From: Bacillota bacterium
Lineage (GTDB): Bacteria; Bacillota; Clostridia; Oscillospirales; Oscillospiraceae
Direction of reading: 5' to 3'
DNA: 61,712 nt
Assembly (NCBI GenBank): GCA_021199635.1
Contig: JAJQHS010000005.1
Span: 1 to 61,712 of the forward strand
Position numbers and translations under genes: made by a program
Part shown: one piece after another, positions 19,013 through 26,953 of the stretch
How the letters are laid out: each line of letters starts with the position of its first letter
Numbering within the stretch: the first letter of the stretch is position 1
The notes under the pieces: generated by a model
What the model was told of the DNA's origin: nothing
Databases searched by the model: none
What the model saw: only the letters and a program-made list of their open reading frames with translations

Positions 19013-19056
19013 TGGTAAAAAAACTTGGAGACGCCCGGGGTGAGTGTCTCCAAGTT
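19013..19056 (-). terminator. Terminator of surface module protein gene
   Basis: An 11-bp perfect stem (AACTTGGAGAC, 19022-19032; GTCTCCAAGTT, 19046-19056) is followed on the minus strand by a run of seven T. It lies 12 bases after the stop of the 19069-20409 gene. Confidence 0.85.
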
Positions 19057-19068
19057 TGTTATCCGGAA

Positions 19069-20409
19069 TCAACGGACGGCGTACTTTTTCACCACAACGA
19101 TCATCGCTGCGGCAGATGCCATCAGGATCACGGGGAGGATCAGGTTCATCTCGTCGCCATCCTTGGGGGAGGTGTCCGCCATGCTGGTGTAGGAGATGTT
19201 GGTCAGGGTGGTCAGCTCGCCGGAAACGGCCAGGTAAACCGTGTCAGAGGTCACCGGGATGGTGACGGTGCTGCTCTCACCGGCCAGGCTCATGGTGATG
19301 GTGACATTGTCGCCCTCACGGATGGCGGTGATGGTGACGGTGCAGCCGGACTTCAGGGTAGCCAGGTAATCGTCATTTCCCCAGGTGGTGCTGTAAGAGA
19401 TGCCCAGCGCCTCGATCTCGTCCAGGTTCTCGGCGGTGTTGATGAAGTTCGCCCACTCGCCGGTCCAGCCGTAGTTGTCGCCGCGCTGCACCCAATACTC
19501 GTAGTAGCCGCTGCCGTTGACAACCGGCTCATCGGCGCTGAACAGCACCCAGAGCGGGCCGTTCCACAGGTTCTCAGCGGATTCATAGGTGGTGTTGGTG
19601 AAGGTGATCTTCACGCCTTCGGTAGTGATCTCAATGCCGGAGGAATGTGCCGCCCACCAGCCGGTGCAGTCCACATCGTCCAGTGTCACGGTGGTGGAGG
19701 CAGCCTCGGTAGCCTCGGTGGTGGGGGTTTCGGTAGCCTCAGTGGTAGGTGCTTCGGTGGCCTCAGTGGTCGGCTCCTCGGTCTGCTCGGTGGGATCGGT
19801 CTCCGGCTCCTCGGTAGTCTGGGTTTCATAAGTGATGTTGGTCAGGGTGGTCAGCTCGCCGGTCAGGGAGAGGTAAGCCGCTTCACCGGTGGCGACCGGC
19901 ACGGAAACCGTGGTGGTGACGTCCGCAATGCTCATGGTGACGGTGACGGTGTCGCCGCTGCGGGAGGCAGTGATCTTGCCATCACAGCCGGTCTTCAGGG
20001 TGCCCAGGTAATCCTCCGTCTCCCAGGAGCAAGCATATGTAACACCCATGGCAGCCAGTCCATCTGGGTCGCTGGTATTGATAGAGGTTTCCGTGTCATT
20101 GTCCAGAGCATTACCGGTCCAGCCCCAGTTGTCGCCGCGCTGCACCCAGTACTCGGCGTAACCCTCGCCGTTGACCGTAGTGCTGCCAGTATACAGTACC
20201 CAAAGGGGGCCATTCCAGTTGTTCTCAGCAGAGTCATAGGTGGTATTGGTGAAGGTGATTTCCACGCCGCCCTCGGTGATCTCCACGCCGGGTGTGTGGG
20301 CCGTCCACCAGCCGGTGCAGTCCAGGTCGTCCATCGTCGCGGCGGAGGCGGCGCCTGCGCAGGCGAACACCATGACCGCGGCCAGAACAAATACGATCCA
20401 TTTTTTCAT
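19069..20409 (-). CDS. Membrane-anchored surface protein with two binding-like modules
   Basis: A 446-residue exported protein: signal peptide (1-24, ending AASAA), module 1 (about 25-190), a Thr/Glu/Pro-rich linker (about 195-245), module 2 (about 246-410), then a C-terminal helix with a short KKYAVR tail that should anchor it. The modules are clear duplicates (DCTGWW, ITFTNTTY, NGPLWVL, YWVQRGDN in both). No catalytic residues were recognised, so glycan capture at the surface is inferred. A related third module ends the lipoprotein at 4063-5589. It has its own promoter and terminator. Confidence 0.75.
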   Translation of the reverse strand: MKKWIVFVLAAVMVFACAGAASAATMDDLDCTGWWTAHTPGVEITEGGVEITFTNTTYDSAENNWNGPLWVLYTGSTTVNGEGYAEYWVQRGDNWGWTGNALDNDTETSINTSDPDGLAAMGVTYACSWETEDYLGTLKTGCDGKITASRSGDTVTVTMSIADVTTTVSVPVATGEAAYLSLTGELTTLTNITYETQTTEEPETDPTEQTEEPTTEATEAPTTEATETPTTEATEAASTTVTLDDVDCTGWWAAHSSGIEITTEGVKITFTNTTYESAENLWNGPLWVLFSADEPVVNGSGYYEYWVQRGDNYGWTGEWANFINTAENLDEIEALGISYSTTWGNDDYLATLKSGCTVTITAIREGDNVTITMSLAGESSTVTIPVTSDTVYLAVSGELTTLTNISYTSMADTSPKDGDEMNLILPVILMASAAAMIVVVKKYAVR

Positions 20410-20431
20410 GATTGATTTTCCTCCAATTTTA

Positions 20432-20445
20432 CAGGCATAAGCCTG
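20432..20445. promoter_or_regulatory. Palindrome in 5' leader of surface module gene
   Basis: CAGGC (20432-20436), four bases, GCCTG (20441-20445), between the -10 box and the ribosome binding site. It resembles the palindrome at 7278-7294 but has a spacer one base shorter. It may be an operator or a leader stem-loop. Confidence 0.4.
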
Positions 20446-20457
20446 ATATTTACTGTT

Positions 20458-20486
20458 ATCGTAACACGGGTGCATAAATCTGTCAA
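20458..20486 (-). promoter_or_regulatory. Promoter of surface module gene
   Basis: Minus strand: consensus -35 TTGACA (20481-20486), 17-base spacer, -10 TACGAT (20458-20463), about 50 bases before the start at 20409. Confidence 0.7.
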
Positions 20487-20535
20487 TCTTTTTCCCGATT
20501 TTTTCGGGAAATTTATGAATAATTTCCAAAAATTC

Positions 20536-20847
20536 TTAGTAATAGAACTTCCGATGCACCAGCATAAGTGCATAAACAACCGATGTGACCGCGCACAGGA
20601 TGCCCGCGTACAGGAACAGGCTGGCCAGCTCCACCCGCCAAACATTCAGCAGGAAAATGGATGCCAGCAGCAGCATCACCAGCCAGTACACGTAGGACAG
20701 CACCGTCACCACCAGCCATCTGGCCGTGGTTTTCGCCACATCCTCGGCGATCTGGCGGCGGTTCATGCCCCCGTAGTAGGGGTTCACCCGGCGGCGGAAG
20801 CCCTCCCGGGGCAGCTTTTTGGATTTAGTCCTCCGCAGATTCCACAT
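20536..20847 (-). CDS. Small membrane protein of unknown function
   Basis: A 103-residue protein with a basic N-terminus and two or three hydrophobic helices (about 44-66 and 72-96). It overlaps the end of the GH43 lipoprotein gene by 23 bases, so it is probably cotranslated. An internal start at MNRRQIAEDV (residue 28, GGGGG upstream) is possible and would leave a protein of 76 residues. I do not recognise a family. Position suggests a role linked to the surface arabinanase, but this is only context. Confidence 0.6.
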   Translation of the reverse strand: MWNLRRTKSKKLPREGFRRRVNPYYGGMNRRQIAEDVAKTTARWLVVTVLSYVYWLVMLLLASIFLLNVWRVELASLFLYAGILCAVTSVVYALMLVHRKFYY

Positions 20848-22378
20848 ATTTTACGCCCCAAACGCTCTGGTTGCTTCCCACCGCGGAGAAGGTCATCACA
20901 GCCGCGCCGGCCTCATCCGTCATGGCGCAGAACACGCCGCTGTAGGTCTGATCATCGATGGTGATGGTCATGTAATAGGTGCCCTTCTCCTGGGTCCAGG
21001 TGCCGGAGACACTCTCCCCGGTGACCTTGCCGCTCTTCTCCAGGTAGAGGATCACCGGCTCGGCGATCTCCGCGCTGATGTCCGTGCCCTGGTTGATCAC
21101 ATAGTAGCGGCCGACGATCTCATCCGTATCGTAGCCGGTTTCGGATACCGTCTCCCCCTGGGTCTGGTAGGGCAGCATGCACGGCCAGCCCTCCTGGTTC
21201 AGCAGGAACTGGTGCACCCGGGGGGAATGGTACTCGGTGCCGTTGTCGAACCGGGTATGGTGGACGATGTAGAGCTTGCCGTCGTCATCCTCCAGGGCGG
21301 AATTGTGCCCGGTGGCCATATAGGCGTACTCCTGGCTGGGCAGGTAATAGTTGCCGGAGAGCTTCAGGCCGTAATACTCATTGTTCCCGGCGGAGTGATT
21401 GAAGCCGTTCATATCCACGTAGGTGCCATCCACCGTTTCGCTGCGGTACACCCGGATCTGGTAGCCGCCCTCCCGGTTCAGGGAGCCGTAGGACACGAAC
21501 AGGAAATAGTAGCCGCCGGTGTAGAGAATGTACGGGCCCTCGATAGACTTGTGGGTGCCGCCCACCAGCCGCTTGCCGAAGTAGGGGTCCACATTATTTT
21601 CTTCGTCCGCCTCGGGGTGGATGCATTCGCCGGTGGCCGGGTCCAGCTCCAACAGGAAGATGCCGCCGCTCCAGGAGCCGTAGACCATCCACATCCGCCC
21701 GTCCTCATCATAGAAGACGGAGGGGTCGATGGCGTTGGGGCAGGACTCATAGTTATAGGAGCCGCTCTTGATGTAGTTGGCCTGGACGTAATCCTCGGAC
21801 ACATAGTCCAGCACGTTGGTGGCCGACAGGGTATCCATGTCGAAGCCGGAGTAGATCAGCGCGCCCTTCCACTCGAACGGGCCCTCCGGGCTCTCGGATA
21901 CGCCGTAGCACAGGTTGGAGGCGATCCAGGTGGAGGTGGTGCAGTAATACATATAATACAGGCCGGTGGTTTCGTTATAGATCACGTCCGGCGCCCAGAC
22001 GTGAACACCGCCGTCATCCGTGGGGATCAGGCTGGTGTTGCTGCCGGCGTAGGCGAAGGCCTCGTCCCGGACGGAATAGATCTGGCCGTAGACGGAGTTG
22101 CTGGTGGAATAGCCGTCGGCGAGCTTCGTCCAGTTCAGCAGGTCGGTGCTTGTGGCGGCGGTCATGTGGGAGCCGTAAATGTAATAGGTATCCCCCACCT
22201 TCAGGATGGACGGGTCGTGCACGGATACGCCGGAGGAGATGTTGGCGGTCTCGATCTGGTCGTAGCTGACGGTGAAATCGTAGTCGATCACTTCCTCCTT
22301 GGTACAGCCCACGGCGCCAAGAAGCATGGCGGAGGGCAGCACCAGTGCCAGGAACTTTCTGAGGGAATGCTTCTTCAT
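20825..22378 (-). CDS. Extracellular endo-arabinanase lipoprotein, GH43
   Basis: A 517-residue lipoprotein (lipobox GAVGC, Cys25) with a GH43 propeller (about 50-390). Catalytic acids: Asp in VHDPSIL (about D55), Asp in AIDPSVF and Glu in SIEGPYIL. It ends with a small beta-barrel (about 410-517: YYVINQGT...SGTWTQEKGTYYMTI) like the C-terminal domain of endo-alpha-1,5-arabinanases. It should cut arabinan outside the membrane and feed the importers. A strong promoter lies just upstream. Start at 22378 has AAAGGAG. Endo activity is inferred from the domain pair. Confidence 0.88.
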   Translation of the reverse strand: MKKHSLRKFLALVLPSAMLLGAVGCTKEEVIDYDFTVSYDQIETANISSGVSVHDPSILKVGDTYYIYGSHMTAATSTDLLNWTKLADGYSTSNSVYGQIYSVRDEAFAYAGSNTSLIPTDDGGVHVWAPDVIYNETTGLYYMYYCTTSTWIASNLCYGVSESPEGPFEWKGALIYSGFDMDTLSATNVLDYVSEDYVQANYIKSGSYNYESCPNAIDPSVFYDEDGRMWMVYGSWSGGIFLLELDPATGECIHPEADEENNVDPYFGKRLVGGTHKSIEGPYILYTGGYYFLFVSYGSLNREGGYQIRVYRSETVDGTYVDMNGFNHSAGNNEYYGLKLSGNYYLPSQEYAYMATGHNSALEDDDGKLYIVHHTRFDNGTEYHSPRVHQFLLNQEGWPCMLPYQTQGETVSETGYDTDEIVGRYYVINQGTDISAEIAEPVILYLEKSGKVTGESVSGTWTQEKGTYYMTITIDDQTYSGVFCAMTDEAGAAVMTFSAVGSNQSVWGVKYVESAED

Positions 22379-22439
22379 AAAGAATCTCCTTTCGGTTATC
22401 CGGACTTGGGGTATTCTAAACTATTTTATCTTTTCCTCA

Positions 22440-22468
22440 ATTATATAAGTAAATCTGCCCAATGTCAA
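22440..22468 (-). promoter_or_regulatory. Strong promoter of endo-arabinanase gene
   Basis: Minus strand: consensus -35 TTGACA (22463-22468), 17-base spacer, consensus -10 TATAAT (22440-22445). A perfect match to sigma-A suggests high basal strength and control by repression. Confidence 0.85.
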
Positions 22469-22517
22469 TATCCTTTCGTGAAAAGTCTATAGGTATTTTG
22501 CCCGCATATGCGGTTTT

Positions 22518-22556
22518 TTCCGGAAAATAATTCAGGGAGGGCGGTGCCCTCCCTGA
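22518..22556 (-). terminator. Terminator of cyuA-like gene
   Basis: Perfect 11-bp stem (22532-22542 and 22546-22556) with a three-base loop, 24 bases beyond the stop; the tail on the minus strand is ATTATTTT. Confidence 0.75.
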
Positions 22557-22580
22557 TGGAAAATATGGTAAAACAGGCCA

Positions 22581-23861
22581 TCATGCCTCGTCCAGCATGA
22601 TCTCCAGGATGGTTTTCTCCGTCTCCCGCATCCCTTCCCGTGCCAGGCGCCCCACATTGGACACCGTCTTGTCCGCGCAGTCGGTGACGATCCCGTCGCC
22701 GCAGCAGAACTGCTGATGCTCCAGGTACATATCGCAGCCCAGGATCCCTGCGTCCACCGCCGCCGCGATCTTCGCCGCGCAGGACGGCTTGGCGCCGTCG
22801 CAGATGGTGCCGGACAGAATGGCGATGGCGTTGACCACCGTATGCGCCACCGCATCCGCGCCGCCGCCCCGGAGGTAGATGATCCCCGCGCCCGCGCCGC
22901 AGCCCGCGCTGATGGCGCCGCAGTAGGCGGAGAGCCGCCCAATGCCGGTTTTCTGGTGCACCGTCACCAGGTCGCTGAGTGCCACTGCCCGCAGCAGCGC
23001 ATCCTCGTCCTTGCCCAGCGCCCGGGCGTACACCACTACCGGAACGCTGGCGGTAATGCCCTGGTTCCCGCTACCGGAAAGGATGACCACCGGCAGATTG
23101 CAGCCGCTCATCCGGGCATCCGAGCCTGCGGCGGCATAGGCCGCGGCCCGCTTGCACAGCAGCGACCCCTGGTGATTCAGCAGCACCCGGCCGATATTCG
23201 CGCCCCAGTCCCCCCGCAGGCCCTCCTCGGCGATGGCCATATTGTACGCAATCTGCCGCCCTACGCAGGGGCGGACGTCCTCCGGCTCCAGGATGTCCGC
23301 GAATTCCACAATGCGCTGGATATTCAGGCAGGATTTGTCCGTCAGCTGATCCTCCGAGGCCTCCGTAATGGGGCGGGAGAGGAGGATCTCCCCGTTGCGC
23401 TCCATGTAGGCGACGTTGGTGTGGTTATTGACGATCCGCAGGCGCACGGAATCCGGCCCCCGGGAAATGCGCAGGTCAATGTCAAAGGCCAGCGGGGATT
23501 CCGCCGGGTGGATCTCCACCGGCGTGGTCTGAAGATACGTCTCCAGCGCCTGCACCTGATCCTCGGACACCTGGCTGATCACCTCCAGCTCCTTATCCGG
23601 GTCGCCGGCCACGATCCCGGCGCACACCGCCGGGCCGATCCCGTGCAGCGCGCCGATATTGGGCACCCGCACGCTTTTCACGTTCTTGATGATGTTTCCG
23701 CTGACATAGACTGTCACCCGATCCGGCAGCGCCCCCAGCAGCTGCCGTGCCTTTGCCCCGGCATAGGCCAGCGCGATCGGCTCCGTGCAGCCCATGGCCG
23801 GGCGCAGCTCCTCCTGCAAAATATTCAGAAACTGGCGGTAAAGCGCGTCTCCCCGTTCCAT
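22581..23861 (-). CDS. cyuA: L-cysteine desulfidase, CyuA/UPF0597 family
   Basis: A 426-residue cytoplasmic Fe-S enzyme of the UPF0597 family, related to the serine dehydratase alpha chain. It degrades cysteine to pyruvate, ammonia and sulfide. Cysteines expected to hold the cluster appear in CDGAKPSCAAK and further along (EHQQFCCGDG); the N-terminal GCTEP motif is present. Length matches the family. Start at 23861 has AAAGGAG upstream; ATG at 23885 lies too far from any site. The gene stands alone with its own promoter and terminator. Confidence 0.88.
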   Translation of the reverse strand: MERGDALYRQFLNILQEELRPAMGCTEPIALAYAGAKARQLLGALPDRVTVYVSGNIIKNVKSVRVPNIGALHGIGPAVCAGIVAGDPDKELEVISQVSEDQVQALETYLQTTPVEIHPAESPLAFDIDLRISRGPDSVRLRIVNNHTNVAYMERNGEILLSRPITEASEDQLTDKSCLNIQRIVEFADILEPEDVRPCVGRQIAYNMAIAEEGLRGDWGANIGRVLLNHQGSLLCKRAAAYAAAGSDARMSGCNLPVVILSGSGNQGITASVPVVVYARALGKDEDALLRAVALSDLVTVHQKTGIGRLSAYCGAISAGCGAGAGIIYLRGGGADAVAHTVVNAIAILSGTICDGAKPSCAAKIAAAVDAGILGCDMYLEHQQFCCGDGIVTDCADKTVSNVGRLAREGMRETEKTILEIMLDEA

Positions 23862-23893
23862 TTCCAAGCGGCTCCTTTCGTGCATTTTCGATT

Positions 23894-23922
23894 ATTCTAC
23901 CATGACTCCGGCATAATGTAAA
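23894..23922 (-). promoter_or_regulatory. Promoter of cyuA-like gene
   Basis: Minus strand: -35 TTTACA (23917-23922), 17-base spacer, -10 TAGAAT (23894-23899). It lies immediately after the stop of the upstream PHP gene. Confidence 0.65.
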
Positions 23923-23924
23923 GC

Positions 23925-24758
23925 CTACGGCCGCAGGGCGCGGCAGACATCCATGGGTACCGCCAGGTTCCCCCGGCCGACGCCCAGGCGGATATCCGGC
24001 TTATTTTCCCCGTGGAAATCGCTGCCGCCGCTGATTTTCAGGCCAAAGTCCCCGGCCACCGCCAGAGCGGCCCGGGTGGTTTCCGGGGTGTAGGTGGCAT
24101 AGAGCGCCTCCATGCCGTCCAGCCCCAAGGGGACCGCCTGGGTCAGAAATTCCCGCAGTGCCGGCTCCGACAGGTTCAGGAACGGATGTGCCAGCACCGC
24201 CGCGGCGCCCATGGAGCGGATGAACTCGATCGCCGCGAACGGGGACATCCGCCGCGGCGGCGTGTAGAAGCCCTGCCCCACCGCCAGCAGACGGTCAAAA
24301 GCCTCCTTGACGGAGCCGGTGTAGCCCCGGCGCGTCAGCTCCGCGGCGATGTGGGCGCGGTTGATCTGGCCGTTGGGCGTGGAATCCCGCAGGGCATCGT
24401 AATCGAAATGGTACCCCGCCCGGTTCAGCGCGTCCGCCAGGTCCCGGTTGCTCTGCTCCTTCTCCCGGATGTACTGCGCCAGCAGCGCGGTGATCTGGGG
24501 GAAATACGACGGCTTCAGGAAAAGCCCCAGCATATGCAGCTCGGTGCCGCGGTAATCGGTGGAAAATTCGATCCCGGCCACCGCCTCCACCGGCCTGCCC
24601 TCCGCCGCCGCCAGAAATTCCGGCAGCCCGGCCACGGTGTTGTGATCCGTCAGGGCGATGGCGGACAGCCCCAGCGCCTCCGCCTGGTCCAGCAGCTCGG
24701 CGGGGGTGCAGGTCCCATCGGAATACACGGAATGGGTGTGCAGGTCGCAGACCTCCAT
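23925..24758 (-). CDS. PHP-domain phosphoesterase
   Basis: A 277-residue PHP-superfamily metal hydrolase. Metal ligands are visible: DLHTHSVYSDG at the N-terminus, TDHNT, the Glu of GIEFS, AHP and GSDFHG. The layout matches RNase AM / 3',5'-nucleoside bisphosphate phosphatase (YciV-type) proteins, which clear pAp or trim 5' RNA ends. A histidinol phosphatase role is less likely given size and context. Start at 24758 has AAGGAGG upstream. It is divergent from the M14 peptidase gene. Confidence 0.85.
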   Translation of the reverse strand: MEVCDLHTHSVYSDGTCTPAELLDQAEALGLSAIALTDHNTVAGLPEFLAAAEGRPVEAVAGIEFSTDYRGTELHMLGLFLKPSYFPQITALLAQYIREKEQSNRDLADALNRAGYHFDYDALRDSTPNGQINRAHIAAELTRRGYTGSVKEAFDRLLAVGQGFYTPPRRMSPFAAIEFIRSMGAAAVLAHPFLNLSEPALREFLTQAVPLGLDGMEALYATYTPETTRAALAVAGDFGLKISGGSDFHGENKPDIRLGVGRGNLAVPMDVCRALRP

Positions 24759-24810
24759 AAAATTCCTCCTTTTTCCGGGAAAAGCCCCGGATACATCCAT
24801 GTTCTCCCTT

Positions 24811-24839
24811 ATTTTACCCGGAAATCCCACCGCTGTCAA
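24811..24839 (-). promoter_or_regulatory. Promoter of PHP gene
   Basis: Minus strand: consensus -35 TTGACA (24834-24839), 17-base spacer, -10 TAAAAT (24811-24816). Confidence 0.75.
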
Positions 24840-24907
24840 GCCGGGGGCGCGGGGCATGGCAGGCACGGATCGCCGCAGGCGGCATAGAATATCCGGAGGT
24901 GATGACA

Positions 24908-25831
24908 TTGTCGATTGTGAAAACGGATGTGCCCACGACGTCCGCCCTGTGCACGCAGACGATCCGGGATCTCACGGAGCGTTACCCATTCTGCCGCAGC
25001 GAGGTGCTGACCGCCACCGCATTCGGGCGGGAGGTGCATACCCTGGTCATCGGACAGGGGCCCCGGCGGGTGGTTTACTCCGCCGCCCACCATGCCAACG
25101 AATGGATCACGGCCCCGGTGCTGCTGAAATTCTGTGAGGAGTTGGCGGAGGCCATAGCGTCCGGCGGCCAGATTTTCGGTGTGGACGGTGAGGCGCTGGC
25201 GCAGGCGGCCACCATCTACATGGTGCCCATGGTGGACCCGGACGGCGTGGACCTGGTGACCGGGGAAATACCGCCCGGCTCCGCCCAATTCGCAGCGGCG
25301 GAAGCGCTGGCGGAGAATTACCCGTCCATACCGTTCCCGGAGGGCTGGAAGGCGAACCTGCTGGGCGTGGACCTGAACCTGAATTACCCCGCCGGGTGGC
25401 TCCAGGCCCGGGAAATCAAATTCTCCCAGGGCTACACCCGCCCCAGCCCCCGGGATTATGTGGGGCGCGCGCCGCTGAACCAGCTGGAAACCCGGGCGCT
25501 GGCGGGATACACGGAATTTCTGGACCCGGCGCTGGTGCTTGCCCTCCACACCCAGGGGCAGGTGATCTACTGGCAGTTCTCGGACATCGAGGTGCCCGGC
25601 GCCCAGGCGCTGGGGGAAGAATTCGCCCGGGTCAGCGGCTACGCTCTGGAGGAAACGCCGTTTGCCTCCGCCTTCGCCGGGTATAAGGATTGGTTCATAC
25701 AGCAGTTCCGCCGCCCGGGTTACACCATCGAGGCGGGCATTGGGGAGAATCCGCTGCCCCTGAGCCAGTTCGACGAGATCTACCGGCGGTGCCTGGGCAT
25801 TCTGGTCACCGCCGCCATGCCCGCCGTCTGA
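24908..25831 (+). CDS. M14-family zinc carboxypeptidase (gamma-D-glutamyl peptidase-like)
   Basis: A 307-residue metallopeptidase. Zinc site HHANE (H62, E65) and a later His in ALHTQG; the catalytic Glu is in TIEAGIGENP. Relatives cut gamma-D-glutamyl-diaminopimelate bonds in muropeptides. There is no signal peptide and no LysM domain, so cytoplasmic peptide recycling is likely. The TTG at 24908 is chosen because the full GGAGGTGAT site precedes it at ideal distance; GTG 24899 and ATG 24902 overlap that site. Confidence 0.82.
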   Translation: MSIVKTDVPTTSALCTQTIRDLTERYPFCRSEVLTATAFGREVHTLVIGQGPRRVVYSAAHHANEWITAPVLLKFCEELAEAIASGGQIFGVDGEALAQAATIYMVPMVDPDGVDLVTGEIPPGSAQFAAAEALAENYPSIPFPEGWKANLLGVDLNLNYPAGWLQAREIKFSQGYTRPSPRDYVGRAPLNQLETRALAGYTEFLDPALVLALHTQGQVIYWQFSDIEVPGAQALGEEFARVSGYALEETPFASAFAGYKDWFIQQFRRPGYTIEAGIGENPLPLSQFDEIYRRCLGILVTAAMPAV

Positions 25832-25873
25832 GAGGCAGATATTAAGGGATGTTAAGATAAATGTAGATATTTC

Positions 25874-25913
25874 CGCCCGGATGTGATACAATGGTCTGTG
25901 TCACATCCGGGCG
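25874..25913. promoter_or_regulatory. 13-bp perfect inverted repeat around a possible -10 box
   Basis: Arms 25874-25886 (CGCCCGGATGTGA) and 25901-25913 flank 14 bases that include TACAAT. It lies upstream of the phosphatase gene and could be an operator, a leader hairpin, or the terminator of the peptidase gene (no T tail is present). Confidence 0.5.
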
Positions 25914-25939
25914 CATTGCCGCGAAAGGAATGGAGAAAA

Positions 25940-26374
25940 ATGCCGAAAATACTGTTCGTCTGCCACGGCAATATCTGCCGCAGCCCCATGGCGGAATACG
26001 TCATGAAGTCGCTGGCGGCAAAAGCCGGGGTGTCCGGGGATTGGGAGATTGCCTCCGCGGCCGTCAGCCGGGAGGAGCTGGGCAATCCAGTGTACCCGCC
26101 CGCCCGGCGGGAGCTGGCCAGCCACGGCATTTCCTGCGCCGGACATGCCGCCCGGCAGATCACCGCCCGGGACCTGCAATATTACGACCGCATCTACTAT
26201 ATGGACAGCAGCAATTACCGGGCGCTGTGCCGGATGTTCGGCAGCCGTGCGGAGAAATGCCGCCCGCTGCTGCCCTACAGCGTGGCTGACCCCTGGTACA
26301 CCGGGGATTTCTCCCAAACCTGGGAGGACATCTGGGCGGGCTGCACCGCGATTATGGAGGAATTGACATGCTGA
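25940..26374 (+). CDS. Low molecular weight protein-tyrosine phosphatase
   Basis: A 144-residue LMW-PTP. Signature C8-x5-R14 (CHGNICRS) at the N-terminus and the general acid Asp in DPWYTGDF near residue 115. It removes phosphate from protein tyrosines, or possibly from arsenate in ArsC-like relatives; nothing here points to arsenic. First gene of a three-gene operon, overlapping the next by seven bases. Start at 25940 has AAAGGAATGGAG upstream. Confidence 0.9.
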   Translation: MPKILFVCHGNICRSPMAEYVMKSLAAKAGVSGDWEIASAAVSREELGNPVYPPARRELASHGISCAGHAARQITARDLQYYDRIYYMDSSNYRALCRMFGSRAEKCRPLLPYSVADPWYTGDFSQTWEDIWAGCTAIMEELTC

Positions 26375-26913
26375 ACTGGGAACTGCTGGAAGCGCAGCTG
26401 GCGGAGCTGCCGCTGTACACCTACCATGCCATCGACCCGGCGGTGCTGGAATTTTCGCCCCGGGTAAGGTGGATCTGCCAGCATGAGTGCCCCATGTACG
26501 GGAAAAGCTGGGCGTGCCCGCCGGGGGTGGGCACGGTGGAGCAGTGCCGTGCCCGGTGCCGCCGGTACGAAAAATGCCTGATGATCTCCACCATTACGGA
26601 GGTTTCCGACATTGCGGACACGGTGGAATCCCTGGCCACCCGGCCCGCCCATGAGCGTGTCACCAACCAGGTGCGGGACCTGATGCGCGCGCAGGGCGTG
26701 GAGCCCTACGTGCTGTCCACCGAGGCCTGCGCAATCTGCCCCCGGTGCGCCATTCTGGACGGGCAGAGCTGCCGCTTCCCGGACAAAATGCACCCCTGCG
26801 TGGAGAGCCACGGTATCAATCTGCTGCCGCTGCTGGAGGGGCTGGGGCTGGCGTTCCAGTATGGGGAGAATGTGGTTACCTGGTTCTCCCTGCTGTTCTA
26901 TTCGGATACCTGA
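26368..26913 (+). CDS. DUF2284 predicted metal-binding protein
   Basis: A 181-residue cytoplasmic protein rich in cysteine motifs: CQHECPMYGKSWACPP near residues 37-52, CRARCRRYEKC, and CAICPRC with a later HPC. This is the DUF2284 pattern, predicted to hold Fe-S clusters; function unknown. Its start lies within the last codons of the phosphatase gene, implying coupling. A redox or corrinoid link is sometimes proposed for relatives but is not visible here. Confidence 0.8.
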   Translation: MLNWELLEAQLAELPLYTYHAIDPAVLEFSPRVRWICQHECPMYGKSWACPPGVGTVEQCRARCRRYEKCLMISTITEVSDIADTVESLATRPAHERVTNQVRDLMRAQGVEPYVLSTEACAICPRCAILDGQSCRFPDKMHPCVESHGINLLPLLEGLGLAFQYGENVVTWFSLLFYSDT

Positions 26914-26953
26914 CCTTTCGCATGGCCACATTCCTGAAAAACCGGAGGCAGCT

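Larger units (their letters stand above)
18667..19068. other. Intergenic region upstream of the importer operon
   Basis: No gene seen. It contains a roughly 130-base 5' leader of the importer operon, the operon promoter (18802-18830), an inverted GTGCGG/CCGCAC pair just upstream of it (18853-18858, 18883-18888), an AT-rich stretch (18890-19012) and the terminator of the neighbouring gene. Confidence 0.6.
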
